Shown in pieces: positions 23,160 through 34,675 of a DNA stretch of 64,000 bases. The DNA is from Crambe crambe. Lineage: Eukaryota; Porifera; Demospongiae; Poecilosclerida; Crambeidae. The position numbers were made by a program, and so were the translations under genes. The stretch spans positions 2,085,001 through 2,149,000 of the forward strand of contig OZ004590.1 in the NCBI GenBank assembly GCA_963924555.1, written 5' to 3'. Every line of letters starts with the position of its first letter. The first letter of the stretch is position 1. The notes below the pieces were generated by a model. The model saw nothing but the letters and a program-made list of their open reading frames with translations. It did no database searches and had not been told where the DNA came from.

Positions 23160-23600
23160 ATAATAAATATAAGATCGACGTACCGGCTTACTGGCTATAG
23201 TCATCAAAATTCTGCTTTGGCCATCTGTTAGAGCGGCACCTAGAGGCTGATCTTTTGCTATTAGTTTTGACTAAGGCTTTACTTCACTATTCGAGCACTC
23301 GGAACACTAGCCAATCTTTCGACGCCATTTTGAAGCGCACGTCGGTAGGGGGCGGGGCTTATGGGCGGAGCCACGTAAGCTTCTCAGTTTAATCGTTTAG
23401 GTAGCTAATTTTATTCTTATCTGATGATGTTCCAGTCACTCCTTGCTGAATTACAGTACAGATGCTCATCTTATAGTAGTATTAGAGCCAGTACTTGGCT
23501 GTAGTGTCTCAGTTGAAGTGACGGTCACTACTGCCATTCAATTCTTTAGCTACATACACAAACTTACATTCAACTTCAAGCAATAAGAAAAAAGGATGGA
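23160..23600 (+). repeat. Repeat blocks M and N, first copy
   Basis: Contains CGTACCGGCTTACTGGCTAT and the GC-rich GGTAGGGGGCGGGGCTTATG stretch. It is duplicated at 23880-24530 and found inverted at 4118-4620. Confidence 0.65.
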
Positions 23601-23601
23601 A

Positions 23602-23858
23602 ACAAGTGAGCGCAAAAAATTTCTTCTAAATAAAAAGGTTAAGTAGGGATAGCTTAAAATCTAGCTGGGCTATAATAATGTACTGCAGCCTCGTATGAAA
23701 ACAATCCCTACTTTTACAACTGCCATAGCTAGCTATAGGTAGTGGATGTAAATGTAGGGATTGTTTTCATACGAGGCTGCAGTACATTATTATAGCCCAG
23801 CTAGATTTTAAGCTATCCCTACTTAACCTTTTTATTTAGAAGAAATTTTTTGCGCTCA
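23602..23858. repeat. Family A MITE, near-perfect inverted repeat
   Basis: Starts ACAAGTGAGCGCAAAAAATT and ends in its complement, truncated at TGCGCTCA where an (ATA)n stretch follows. The arms carry TGCAGCCTCGTATGAAAACA and its complement, with a centre around GCTAGCTATAGG. Confidence 0.88.
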
Positions 23859-23879
23859 TAATAATAATAATAATAATAA

Positions 23880-24530
23880 TAATAATCAGATCGACGTACC
23901 GGCTTACTGGCTATAGTCATCAAAATTCTGCTTTGGCCATCTGTTAGAGCGGCACCTAGAGGCTGATCTTTTGCTATTAGTTTTGACTAAGGCTCTACTT
24001 CACTATTCGAGCACTCGGAACACTAGCTAATCTTTCGACGCCATTTTGAAGCGCACGTTGGTAGGGGGCGGGGCTTATGGGCGGAGCCACGTAAGCTTAG
24101 CTAGGTCTTCGTTTAGCTAATTAGCTAGCTATCATTCTTATCTGATGATGTTCCAGTCACTCCTTGCTGAATTGCAGTACAGATGCTCATCTTATAGTAG
24201 TATTATAGCCAGTACTTGGCTGTAGTGTAGTCAGCTCACTTCACCATGCCATGCACATGTCATTAAGCTACATTGCTGTTGCTGTAAAGTTTTATATTAA
24301 ATAATAGACAAAACTTAAATAGCTAAACAAATTCTTCAACCAGAGACTGTGTATGTACCTACAAAAGAAAAAGATAAGTTTTATGTAGAGCTGGCTCTGT
24401 ATAGTACTGTACTGTAGACTCGTGTCAAATTAATAATCACTGCATGCATACTCTCAGTTGAAGTGACAGTCAATACTGCCACTCAATTCTTTACATACAC
24501 AACTTACATTCAACTTCAAGCACTAAGAAA
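23880..24530 (+). repeat. Repeat blocks M and N, second copy
   Basis: Close duplicate of 23160-23600, with an additional segment (24230-24470) matching 8900-9100 in reverse. No gene. Confidence 0.65.
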
Positions 24531-24541
24531 AAAGGATAGAA

Positions 24542-24801
24542 ACAAGTGAATGCAAAAAATTTCTTCTAAATAAAAAGGTTAAGTAGGGAGAGCTTAAAAT
24601 CTAGCTGGGCTATATAATGTACTGCAGCCTTGTATGAAAACAATCCCTACTTTTACAACTGCCATAGCTAGCTATAGGTAGTGGATGTAAATGTAGGGAT
24701 TGTTTTCATACAAGGCTGCAGTACATTATATAGCCCAGCTAGATTTTAAGCTATCCCTACTTAACCTTTTTATTTAGAAGAAATTTTTTGCATTCACTTG
24801 T
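24542..24801. repeat. Family A MITE with matched changes in both arms
   Basis: Starts ACAAGTGAATGCAAAAAATT and ends in its complement, where the neighbouring copy has GAGCGC. The inner arms have TTGTATG/CATACAA where the neighbour has TCGTATG/CATACGA. Differences are therefore symmetrical between the arms. Confidence 0.88.
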
Positions 24802-25640
24802 ATAACAATGAACATAATAATATATATGATCTGGTTTGCTAGTCAGCTTTCTAGACACTTTATCTGGTCTTCTTGTAGAGCTGCAATTAACAAAATTCGT
24901 TCATAAGGTAAGTCAGGATAATTCTGAATACTTTTTCGGAAAAATGGTTATTTCTGACAGGGAGCAGATAAAAACATGCTGTAAAGTGCAGATGAAAGTT
25001 GAATCTTTTCTCTAACTAGCAGTGAAAGTTTCATAGATTAAATTATTGTGGATAATTTATTATAGAGCCAAGAATAAAGGCACACAAAAATTGGTTAGGT
25101 TGATTGTTGTGTCCACACAAAACATAAAGCTGCTTAGCCTTACAACTTGCTTTTCAAACTTCATCTCTAGTGCCACCTTCAGAGAGGGCTAGATCAATCG
25201 CTCATCATTATCTGATTCTGCTGACAATCTCCAGTAAGTTTTAGGAAATTCAAAATCAAGGGGCATTATTCAGAGTGCACAAGAAGCTTGATCTTCAAGA
25301 GTTGTTGCAAAGATAGAGCAATAGGAGTAGCTTTATGTGTATCAAGTTTGAGCTTGAAACTTCTCAGGTATTCAGAATTACTCTGACGTACCTTATTCAT
25401 TGAGAATATCACTTTGAATGTTACTTGGAAGTTCCCAAGTGTTTTCTCTAACGATAACCTTGTGAACTGCAGCTGATATGATAAGAATTTATGCGCATGC
25501 GTCAATTTAATCTGCCCTTTGAATCCCAATTTGACCGACGGAATAGCCGTTGACCGCTTGACTGTCACTGATTTTGGGCTTGACCGCTTGACCTTAATCT
25601 TGACCCCGGTCGCGGGTGTCAGTACAGTGCGTATTGGAGT
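24802..25640. other. E element interior, no gene
   Basis: The 126-codon minus-strand frame ending near 25640 is made of the subterminal TTGACC array and AT-rich sequence. I see no protein family in it. Confidence 0.4.
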
Positions 25641-26036
25641 GACCACCCTTTGAGTACTATTACCGATGATAGTAAAGCTGACTAGATACTCACCTGAACC
25701 ACATAATGCCTGTACACGCTGTTGCTTAGCAGAGTCTCATCTCTGTATGCAATCAAGGCTTGCCGCTACTACAGGAGAAAGCTAAAGAACTCTGCTTGCA
25801 CGTGTTCTTAGATTGTATGGTAAAGATCGTCGATATGGAGACGGTAGTACAATTTCTGACTTGATGCGCAGTCCAAAACGAAGTAGAGTTAGGCGCTCTA
25901 AGTTAATAGCATGGAGAAGGACGAAGTTGCTTTAGAGATCCGTGATGGTAGCGAAGCGCTGAGGTACTCAGGGAAGGATCGCGCTTTGATTATTTATTAC
26001 ATAATGTATTTTCTTTTTTTTCCCTACTTAGTATGT

Positions 26037-26049
26037 ATTATTATTATTA

Positions 26050-26091
<42 letters not shown>

Positions 26092-26109
26092 TATTATTAT
26101 TATTAATTA
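26037..26109 (+). repeat. (ATT)n microsatellite
   Basis: About 24 near-perfect ATT repeats directly upstream of the kinase exon acceptor, followed by TTAATTAATTAATC. Confidence 0.95.
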
Positions 26110-26132
26110 ATTAATCAATTAATTAATGATAG

Positions 26133-26919
26133 GAACTAGAGAGAGACACTATTTCTTTGGAAAAATTGATTGGAAGTGGGCACTTTGGTGAAATCTGGGA
26201 AGGGATTTGGGATGGAATGAAACATGTGGTTATTAAGTCATATGAACCAGAGATAATTGCCATTCAAGATTTTCTTGCCAAAGCCCAGATAATGAAGACA
26301 CTTCAACATGAAAAGTTGATCCAGCTCTATGCTGTCTGCACTAAAGGAGAACCTGTTTATGCTCTTACAGAACCGATGAAAAATGGCAATCTTCTTGATT
26401 ACTTGCAGAAAAGTAATGGTCGTTGCTTAACTGTACCACAGTTGATAGACATGGCTATTCAGATTGCATCAGGCATGGCTTACCTTGAAGAACAGCACTA
26501 CATTCACATGGATCTTGCTGCCCAAAATATCTATGTGGGGGAAGAAAACGTTGTCAAGATTGTTCATTTTGGTGCTACTCATGTCACTGCTAATGATGAC
26601 TATATATACAATGCCAAAGAAGGGACAAAGTACCCCATGAAGTGGACTGCTCCTGAAGGTTTTCTCTTCTCTAAATTCAGCATCAAATCAGATGTCTGGT
26701 CGTATGGTATTGTCCTATATGAGCTGATTACCCATGGTGGAAGACCCTATCCAGACATGACCAATGATCAAGCTTTTGCCAAGGTGAAAGAGGGATACCG
26801 CATGCCCCCACCTCCTGGTTGTCCAGATTCCCTTTATCAGATCATGATGGACTGTTGGAAACAGGACCCCAAGGAGAGGCCAACATTCAAGTTCCTTATG
26901 ACTCATTTAGAAAGAGTTG
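26133..26919 (+). CDS. Src-like tyrosine pseudokinase domain exon
   Basis: A 787-nt open exon runs from an AATGATAG acceptor to a strong GTTG|GTAAGT donor, leaving in phase 1. It encodes essentially a whole Src-family kinase domain: glycine loop IGSGHFGEIWEG, VVIKSY with the ATP-site Lys, YAVCTKGEP hinge region, WTAPEG and SDVWSYGIVLYELITHGGRPYP. Three catalytic positions are changed. The alpha-C Glu is Lys (FLAKAQIMK), the HRD Arg is Met (HMDLAAQN), and the DFG Asp is His (VHFGA). Loss of the DFG Asp removes the magnesium ligand, so I infer a pseudokinase acting as scaffold or allosteric partner. The exon begins ELERDTISLEKL; Src has Trp just before. I find no SH2 exon upstream within the window. 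The donor phase fits the coil exon at 30011. Confidence 0.88.
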
Positions 26920-26954
26920 GTAAGTGAGTATGAAATTTAATTATAATAATATAA

Positions 26955-27268
26955 CAAGTGAAAGGGAAAAAATAATGCTAAATAAAAAGGCCATGTAGGG
27001 TTAGTCTGTACTTTTACCTATAGCAGTTTCTGTGAACAAATATCAAAATTATGCTGCCTTTAGTAATAATCCCTACATCACTGCCTCCTACAAAGCTGCT
27101 TTAATTGCTCATGTCAATGTAACAGTTCTACTTGGTTTAGGCAGTGATATAGGGATTATTATTAAAGGTAGAATGTAATTTTGATGTTTGTTCACAGGAA
27201 CTGCTATAGGTAAAAGTACAGACTACCCCTACTTTTTATTTAGCATAATTTTTTTCCTTTCACTTGTT
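26955..27268. repeat. Family J inverted-repeat MITE
   Basis: Arms begin AGTGAAAGGGAAAAAATAAT and end with the complement. Inner inverted segments include TAGGTAAAAGTACAGACTA-type sequence and TTTGATGTTTGTTCACAG. The short relative at 61830-61935 is just the two outer arms. Confidence 0.8.
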
Positions 27269-27505
27269 TGTTTACTTTTTTATGACCTTTTCTTACTATA
27301 AATATATTTTATGACCATCATGGTTTTAGTTAATAGCTAGCTCACTGGGATGGCACACGCATATGCACATGATCGTCACAGACGTGCACGCGACAAATAA
27401 TGTCATTAATTTCAAAATTGCTGACATAGTATCGTTTATAATGAAAAGTCATTCAATATGAGTGATTATTTTGAGGAAACTGTGTGGATAACGATGGTAA
27501 AAGCA

Positions 27506-29302
27506 TAGATACTATAACCTCCGGACACGGGATTGGAAACGGGTGGTTCGCGCGAGATTTTAGGATACAATCCGCGTTGTTTGCTGAGTCAGCAAAGACG
27601 TTGCCAAACAGTAGCTGAGGCAAGTATTTCGATAATGGCTGAAGCTATAGGAGAAATACAAGTAAGCAAAGATTGTAACCTTAAATCCAGCTATTATAGC
27701 TATGTAATTCACTTTTTAGGCCCCTCTCAATGAGTCTGAGATACATTCAGGCAGTAAAAGAAGATAATGGGTTTAAACTTCCTTCATCAAACGCTTCTGC
27801 ATCTCTGCAAGCTGCAAGAGAGTTATATGCATGGTGCCTGGACTGCAGGAATGAATGTTAGCTTTCAAGTTTTGCTTTAATCCATAGCAAACTTGAAACA
27901 GCTCTGACTATTTAAAGTCAGCTGTAAACAAAGGTGGGGGTTTACCATTATAGCATTTATTCATCGGATGAATTCATCTTAATGTGGAAGAAATTCTTGG
28001 TGTCATCACCAAAATATGGTGGATTTCCCATCTTCCAGAATATCATCTGATAGGTTTTTTAGGTGAACATGATGGGGGTCTACTGTTACAGCAGCATGTC
28101 CATTTTGATACATTTATAGAACTGTGAAGGACAGAGTCCATGGTGAAAAAATATGTATGGAGTGGTTATTGAGTTTAGAGGAACTTTTGGATGAAGAGCT
28201 AGCTATAGAAGAAGCAGCAGTCCAATCTTCAGCAACTGGATTCTCAATGTGAACAGAAGTGGCTTGTATTTTGTATTAGATCTATATAGATGATGCATTT
28301 GACATTTTTATTGATTAAAAAATGAGGTATACTATTGTACGAGCAATTAAGGCTAGAGAAATATCATGTGGAAAAAAGATGAAATCATGGAAGAAGTAAT
28401 GAGAGATGAATGAATTGGTCTATATATGGATATGAATGTCGAAATTGGGAAGGAGTTGCTGAAAATTATCATTGAAGGGTGGATCAAGATGAGTGAATTC
28501 TCATTTGGTGGTGCGTGGTTGAAACTTTAAGCAGAGGTCGAAAAAGTCCCTTCAATGTTCTAAAGGACTGCGCAAAGTCCTCATCACCAAAACTCTTCTT
28601 TTAGCCACTATATATAAATGTAATGATAAAAATCGTCACAGGTAGGAGTATCCATGCATTCAGTTCAGAGTTGACCAAATTGGGTTTTTAAAGTTTATGG
28701 TTATAGCATAATTATGATGTGTAACTTAAGGCCTACACTAAAAGTCAGCTACTCTAACTATGCACATGCAAAACTACTTTTATTTTGCTACAATATCAAC
28801 TAGTTATTTTTCATAGTAAACTTCTCCCAGACTGGTAAATTGAGCACACAATTACACACATTAATGGCCTCCCGAACTTACAAAACCCAGATTTTTTTCC
28901 AGTAATATTCAAGTCTTAGAAAAAAAAGCATTCTATAACAAACTTTATCTCTATGTATACCACTTGGTGAAAAATTTAATGCAAAATAACTTCATTCAAC
29001 ACAGAAAACCTTTCACACAGTTTTCTTCTCCAGGAACTGACCAACCACGGCAAAAACTAGCCATATCAATGAACTAGGGCTTAAAATTTTGTTTTAAGTA
29101 TCAAAATGAGTAGTATAAAGTATTAGACAAAACTGTTTTCTTACTGCTCGCTCTATTCATCCGTTTCAGAGCGATGTCTTTATTCTCTTTTTATGTGCGG
29201 TCAACAAAAATTACAACGCGGAGTGCACGCAAGCAATTCAATGGTTGTCATAGGCGCACGTGAGCCCGTTTCCAATCCCGTGTCTGGAGGTTATAGTATC
29301 TA
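27506..29302. mobile_element. Mutator-like nonautonomous element H (1.8 kb)
   Basis: TIRs of about 38 bp: TAGATACTATAACCTCCGGA... and its complement with TCTGGAGGTTATAGTATCTA at the right. The 11-base TGGTAAAAGCA lies on both sides (27495-27505 and 29303-29313). The exact duplication length is uncertain (7-11) because the TIR tip overlaps it. The related repeat at 62101-62170 carries the unoccupied site. Inside, a short exon-like segment (ATG near 27637, MAEAIGEIQ, then a GTAAGC donor) is followed by AG and a short frame that soon stops. I do not recognise a transposase. Confidence 0.75.
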
Positions 29303-29313
29303 TGGTAAAAGCA

Positions 29314-29654
29314 CATTATGTGGTTATAATTGCGCAAGTTGATATGAATTTCATTGTCGTAAGTGAAAGCATCATAAAGTTACAGCCTGGCAAGAAGATG
29401 AATCTGATTAATGAATCATAAAAAATTTAGATTTAGACGGCGGGTGGTGCCGATTGTTGACCAAAATTATTTATCAGCTAGTATTGAGCTATACTTAGTA
29501 GATAGATTGGTGAATCTAAAATCCAGAGTAGTCAGTCTATGATCGATCTACCACTAGCACTGTGCACAGAGCTAGGGAGCTAGCTGAGTAATATTATAAT
29601 TTCAAATAATTGGATAACAATACATTATTGAAAAAAAATGGCTTCCAATATAAT
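29314..29654. repeat. Repeat I remnant, no gene
   Basis: Continues the repeat interrupted by element H. It corresponds to 62160-62345, e.g. TTTAGATTTAGACGGCGGGT here and a similar stretch there. Confidence 0.5.
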
Positions 29655-29877
29655 TAAGTTAGTCGAGTGCTGTGCTCCGTAGTGTCTCCTTTTACATCGA
29701 CTCTTTCGAGGATTAATGAGTACAAAGGATTGTAACTGGTAGAATTTGGAGTGGATTTATCCAGAAATCATAGCTGTAGGTTGAGTGGTTCAAAAGATGT
29801 GGTTATCTAAGAAGAATAACAATAGGAATCCAGCAATTTATCTGCCAGAGAGAGCTATACCACTCTCTCTGATACAA
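29655..29877 (-). repeat. Family C repeat, truncated inverted copy
   Basis: Family C body followed by its end hairpin CACTCTCTCTGA and host T. It is internally deleted and adjoins the duplicated coil-exon region. Confidence 0.65.
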
Positions 29878-30010
29878 ATTACTATAATTTCTGGTAATGT
29901 AATTTCGGAACACTTCCAACTTCCAAAAATATTTTAGTTTAAATTTTTCTGGAACTACGTAATTTTATTTAGTTATTTTTTCCCAAACTGACAAAACCAA
30001 TGTTATGCAG

Positions 30011-30057
30011 ATTTCAAAGAGGAGTTGAAGGAGTTGGATAATAAACTGAAAGTGACT
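30011..30057 (+). CDS. Small charged coil exon (gene copy 2)
   Basis: Acceptor TTATGCAG ends at 30010; donor GTGAGT starts at 30058. It is 47 nt, entering in phase 1 and leaving in phase 0. It encodes FKEELKELDNKLKVT. The phase-1 end of the kinase exon (26919) plus this exon gives an Asp at the junction, and its phase-0 end matches the SH3 exon at 37880. I therefore infer kinase-coil-SH3 order in one transcript. Additional exons between them cannot be excluded. Confidence 0.55.
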
Positions 30058-30231
30058 GTGAGTTTATAGCTATTGTTATAATAAAGCTAGCTAGCTGGTT
30101 AGGAGAACCATGTAAAATAATAACCATTTTTATGGTTACATTCAATGTGTAGTCACTGGGCCTAATGCCTTGGTATAAATTCATGTGTGTACATTGCAAC
30201 TGCCTATTAATTTTATGCTTCTTACTTGTAG

Positions 30232-31200
30232 TGTCACAGACCCCGCCCTTTCACCTTTGACCCCTTTGGGGAGGGAAAGGGTCTGGTCCACTCTAATACT
30301 AGCTTTCGTTCTGTCACCCCCAAGAATTGTGGGGTTATTAATAAATCAAGCTTATCAGCAGTGCTATATTAGGCCATTTACTAATAACTCAGATGAACAT
30401 CCAAATGTCATCACAAGTTATGCATCATTGCTTGCGTGTGCAATATCACATCATGGTTGGAAGTACTATGCTGCTAACGTGTGATCCTCACATGTGCAAA
30501 GTTCCAGTGCTTGCAGTGTTGGAGCAGAATGCAGTCTCCCAAACTTGAGTATGCTTTCTTTAAGAATCACTATAGCTAGTATTTTATATAGCTATACATC
30601 TTAACTACCCATCTGGACACAAAAAGATTGCCATAACCACACCATGGAGGAAGAAGAATAATATAAACTAAATTTGACTTCTGCTCATGTTCTCTCTAGG
30701 CTAGAGCCAACAGGCCTTTCGAGATCCGATGGAAAGAGACTGGATGGTCCCCATTGAAGTCTGGCTGTTTTGCTGGTTTGGGATGTACTTGCCCTGATAC
30801 TTTTGCCTCATTATACAGAGCACATGCATGCCACCCAAAAGCCAGGGAAGGTCACAGCAGCGGAATAGAAGATTTGGAGCCTTCCACCTGGTCACATGTT
30901 CTCGCCAATAGCCATTGAGACCTTGGGCACAATCTGCCCTAAGTCACCAAAGTCAACGAGTACGAATATCGGTGGGGGAACTCTGCACAGGCATCTGACA
31001 CTTAATCATCTTATTTATTTTGTGGAAACTACATCATCATAATAAGCTTTTTCTCAGAGCCTTAGCAGCTTCCATCATCAAGAAGCCCACTTAGCCATTG
31101 TGCATGCACATGACATCATGGTGGTCTGGTACTATATATTATGACGCAATGATGTAGTGGACCAGACCCTTTCCATGAGAAAGGGGTATGGCTCCGTGAG
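30232..31200. mobile_element. TIR element O, no transposase seen
   Basis: The ends are inverted: near the left GGGAAAGGGTCTGGTCCACT, and near the right AGTGGACCAGACCCTTTCC. Outer parts are similar (CACAGACCCCGCCC against GGCTCCGTGAGAC, imperfect). Short frames inside show no known domain. Confidence 0.5.
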
Positions 31201-31214
31201 ACTATCTTACTTGC

Positions 31215-31375
31215 TAACTCGAAGTGAACTTCAGTCAAGTAACCCCTTACCCATCATAAACTACGAGCTAACTATATTGGTGATGGGTAAGGGGTTACTT
31301 GACTGAAGTTCACTCCCTTGTTGCTGAACTTTTTGGAACTGCACACAACCATCCCTACTTCTCTTTTTTTAATTG
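31215..31375. repeat. Foldback MITE, family K copy 3
   Basis: CAGTCAAGTAACCCCTTACC and the complement GGTAAGGGGTTACTTGACTG flank a short centre. The right outer arm is present (CACACAACCATCCCTACTT). Confidence 0.75.
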
Positions 31376-31427
31376 CAGCGAGTGAGCTGACTCTCAGGTC
31401 ATGACTCATTGAAATTTTAAATATATA

Positions 31428-31654
31428 TCAGAGAGTGCGCTAGCACTCTCTAAGTAGGGATGGCAGGTCAAAGGTCATAAGACTGTATAAACTAAAAAAT
31501 CTTCTTTCTCTTCTACCCTTACTCTACAGGATCTCAGAAGGCTACAGTGAATTATTACATCTACAAAGAAGAGAGGAGAATGTTCAAAAACCAAAAATTC
31601 ATTCGCTAACATAAGAAAAAAACGATGTCTAAAATTGACTTTTGTTCTTTTTCT
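31428..31654 (+). repeat. Family B unit, single copy
   Basis: Opens TCAGAGAGTGCGCTAGCACT after host A and ends TTGTTCTTTTTCT, directly next to a gypsy gag fragment. Confidence 0.88.
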
Positions 31655-31870
31655 GTGACATTAATGGCTGAGATGTATGTCTCAAACCTGTTCCTCCAAG
31701 CTTTCCAGCGTTGACTGAGGGAACTGGGATCTGACATGGGGTCAAACATTGGGAGCGGCGTAACTTCAACCTTGAAAGCCATAGTTGAAGCACTTTGAAA
31801 TAACTGTCTTGTTGAATCCTCGTCGCCAGTTGTAGTATTCCAACTCTATGGATGATAATGGATTCTTTAA
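31655..31870 (-). pseudogene. Ty3/gypsy gag start and primer-binding region
   Basis: The minus strand has ACTGGCGACGAGGATTC, a leader typical of gypsy elements just after the 5' LTR, then an ATG and about 45 codons of gag-like sequence (QRWKAWRNRFETY). The frame is cut where the family B unit begins. The probable LTR lies at about 31840-32200, but I cannot define its ends. Confidence 0.55.
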
Positions 31871-34374
31871 TTTCCTTTTCAATGTCTACATAAGCATGAG
31901 GTCTATATCACGTGTCTATCTATTACATCATAACATGTTATGATACAAGGAAATAACAAGAGTGATACATAATTAGATAATAATGATACAGTCATTGTGA
32001 TACACTAAACACTACATTGATGATGTCTATTTTGACCATCGCTTGTAGCAGTTGCTGGATTTATGAAAGCTGCTCATTTTCACAAGTGGGTCCACTGAAT
32101 GGTTGCGAAAATTCAGCTGGTTACTGTTATCCATTCTTGAGATAATCTGAAACTCTGTATGACAGTCGTATAGTAGTAGACCTAAAATTTTTGTGGCATG
32201 CAACTTCCTGTAGGCATCACAGGGGCGGATCTAGGAGAATTATAAGGGGATGGCTTAGCTAGTAGGTAGAAATATGTGCACGGAAATTTTTTGCCTAGCC
32301 ACGCCCATTTTCGCCAACCACACCCCTTTTGGTGCTATCATAATAATAAACTATAATAATGGTATTAGCTATATTATATAGATGATATACAGACATTAAA
32401 AAATGAGTATGTTATTTTTCACTTCGATTAATAAGCAACAGTTTGCGGGGCTGACGCATTGCAAATTCTTCTACCACTTCTTCTGGTGAAATATGGATAT
32501 CTTTGTGATATTGTAGCTTTGCAAGTCCATTCAGTCGCTCCTGAGACATTGTACTTCTAAGACAAGTCTTGAGAAAACGTAATGCACTAATAGATCTCTC
32601 ACACTCACAAGATGTAGCTAATTGGCAAAGTAACTGCAATTACTAGCATCGTGTGGATGTTGGGAAAATATTCACGATCAGTATGAGATAAGGTTTTTCC
32701 AAGGGTATCTAGTTTACGAGCCATTTCTTGTTCCCTTCTCCACTTACAATACCACAGATCAACTTCTGCTTCAAAAGAGTTGATAGCTAGAAGGAAGGTC
32801 GTCCTTGAAAAATCGTACGATGTTAGCAAAATCATTTATGGACTTAGATGGATTACTAACCACTTCTGATGGCAAGAGCTGCCTGAATTCGATGAAGCTT
32901 TTTGAAGAACTTTCATCAAAGCGAGTATCCAATTCATTAATAAAATGATCCAACATTGGAATTGTGTAGTTGAGCTTGTAATACTCAGTATTACTGTTTG
33001 ATGGTATATTCTGTCGGTGTTGTTGCCTATTTGCTTGTCTAGGCTTTGACTCCATCACATTTACAAGCTTACTCATATCTTGAACCTGCTTATACACTCG
33101 CATATGGAAATCATCCACCCTTGACCGAATTCTCTTTATGGCAGTTATCACATCTTTGACATCTTGGTGAGCACGAATCACATCTACATATCTTCCCTGT
33201 AACTTCACACTTAGACCCTTTGTGTACGCCAAAATCTTTTGGGAGAGCACCAGTGCGGCGATGAATGAAAACTGTGACATTGCTAATAGTAACTAACTTG
33301 CTTTTGAGCGTGTGTCACTATTCCACTGTGCTGATGAACTGTATGAGATACTCTCTAAACAGCTGAAAATAGGTAAATATAAATCAGTGAATGCTTCAAA
33401 GGCCTCATGGCATTCAATCCAGCGTGTACGACATAATTCTTTCAATTTTCGTCTTTTTTCTTTAGGGGGTACTATTTGGTCAATCCAGCTCTCCTTTAGA
33501 TTTTCCTGCCATGGCCCCCGCACCATCATAAGCTTGGCCACGAAGAAGATGGGGGTGGATTTGCCACTCAACAAGTTTATCTATAATATCATCAGCAATA
33601 TTTTCTCCACTGACTCCAGATAAACACTCCTTAAAGGCTAGAAATCTCTCAGATGGCAAGTCTCCATCTACAAAGCGAATGCTTATTGACAGCTGCTCAT
33701 CATTCTGCTATAATAGAGAAAAAACCTACTTTACGAATTCGTTGAAGAATTTCCCTTCGAATTAAATCACCACAAATGCTTATAAGCTCGTTTTGTATTG
33801 TTTTACTAGTATAAATTGCATTGGTTGCAGCACTTTTGAGATGATCTTCAAGAATACTATCTCCAGCATGTATCCTAAACTGTAAGAGGGCAAGAAAGTT
33901 ACCATGATTAGCACAGGGATTCTCTTCAACTGCAGGAGAATCAGAGAGTGCGGTAGTACTCTCTATGTAGGGATGACTCGGACGGCCGCGCGCGCCGCCT
34001 ATAGACTAATACTAAAGTGAAATTCTAGTTCTCCCACTTAGACCTAACAAAAGCTACTGTGAATGATTATCCAGCCTACTAGAGCCTACTACAATGTGCA
34101 GACCAAGTTTCAGGACCAGGGAGCTTACCGTTTCAGAAATACGGCAAGCAGGTAAATCGCTATATTCTTCTTCTTCTCTATTATTATTATTATTCTTAGA
34201 CAACCATATCTCTCGAACCACTCAAGCTACAGCCATGATTTCTGGACAAATCCACTCCAAATTCTACCAATTACGATCTTTTCTACTCGTTGATCCTCGA
34301 AAGAGTCGATGAAAAAGGAGACACTATGGAGCACAGCACTTGACTAATTCAATTAGGAAGCCATCTTTTCTATA

Positions 34375-34673
34375 AGGGAAAAAGCATTTCGTGAAATGAA
34401 AAAAAGATGTAGGGATGACCACTGCTCAAAAAAGTAAGGAAACAAGAAGGATGGAAATGGGATCAATCTTTGTTCTGTATATCCAGCCAACAATCCCTAC
34501 ATATACACACATTACTACACTATAATCTGAAGTTACCTGACGTATATGTAGGGATTGTTGGCTGGATATACAGAACAAAGATTGATCCCATTTCCATCCT
34601 TCTTGTTTCCTTACTTTTTTGAGCAGTGGTCATCCCTACATCTTTTTTTCATTTCACGAAATGCTTTTTCCCT
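34375..34673. repeat. Family D palindrome, copy 1
   Basis: Begins AGGGAAAAAGCATTTCGTG and ends with its complement, flanked by TA on both sides. Arms of about 130 bp look perfect over an interior loop of about 40 bp. TA flanks suggest a Tc1/mariner-type MITE. Confidence 0.9.
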
Positions 34674-34675
34674 TA

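Larger units (their letters stand above)
22081..25650. mobile_element. Family E element, large copy (3.57 kb)
   Basis: TIRs: AAGGGGTGGTCATTCC at the left and its near complement GGAGTGACCACCCTT at the right, extending inward as ACCGGGGTCAAG and complement. Both ends are followed by arrays of TTGACC. It interrupts the right arm of the large palindrome; the unbroken site is present near 19430. It carries two family B units, two family A MITEs and two copies of blocks M and N, but no transposase frame. It is therefore nonautonomous or a collector of other insertions. Confidence 0.75.
19086..25977. repeat. Large nested inverted repeat (about 6.9 kb)
   Basis: The left arm (19086-19680) matches the right arm in reverse complement. 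The right arm itself is split into 21812-22080 and 25651-25977 by the E element. Landmarks: CCTGAGTACCTCAACGCTTC near 19100 against its diverged complement near 25960, and GCTGGAAGGCCATAACCTG near 21820 against its complement near 19660. The left arm additionally holds a duplicated 180-bp segment (about 19200-19380 and 19420-19570). Two smaller palindromes (19690-20290 and 20310-21811) occupy the centre. No genes inside. Confidence 0.75.

Noticed and set aside
25266-25646. 126-codon minus-strand frame as a gene
   Set aside because: It is composed of the subterminal TTGACC array and AT-rich repeat DNA of the E element, with no domain or splice context.
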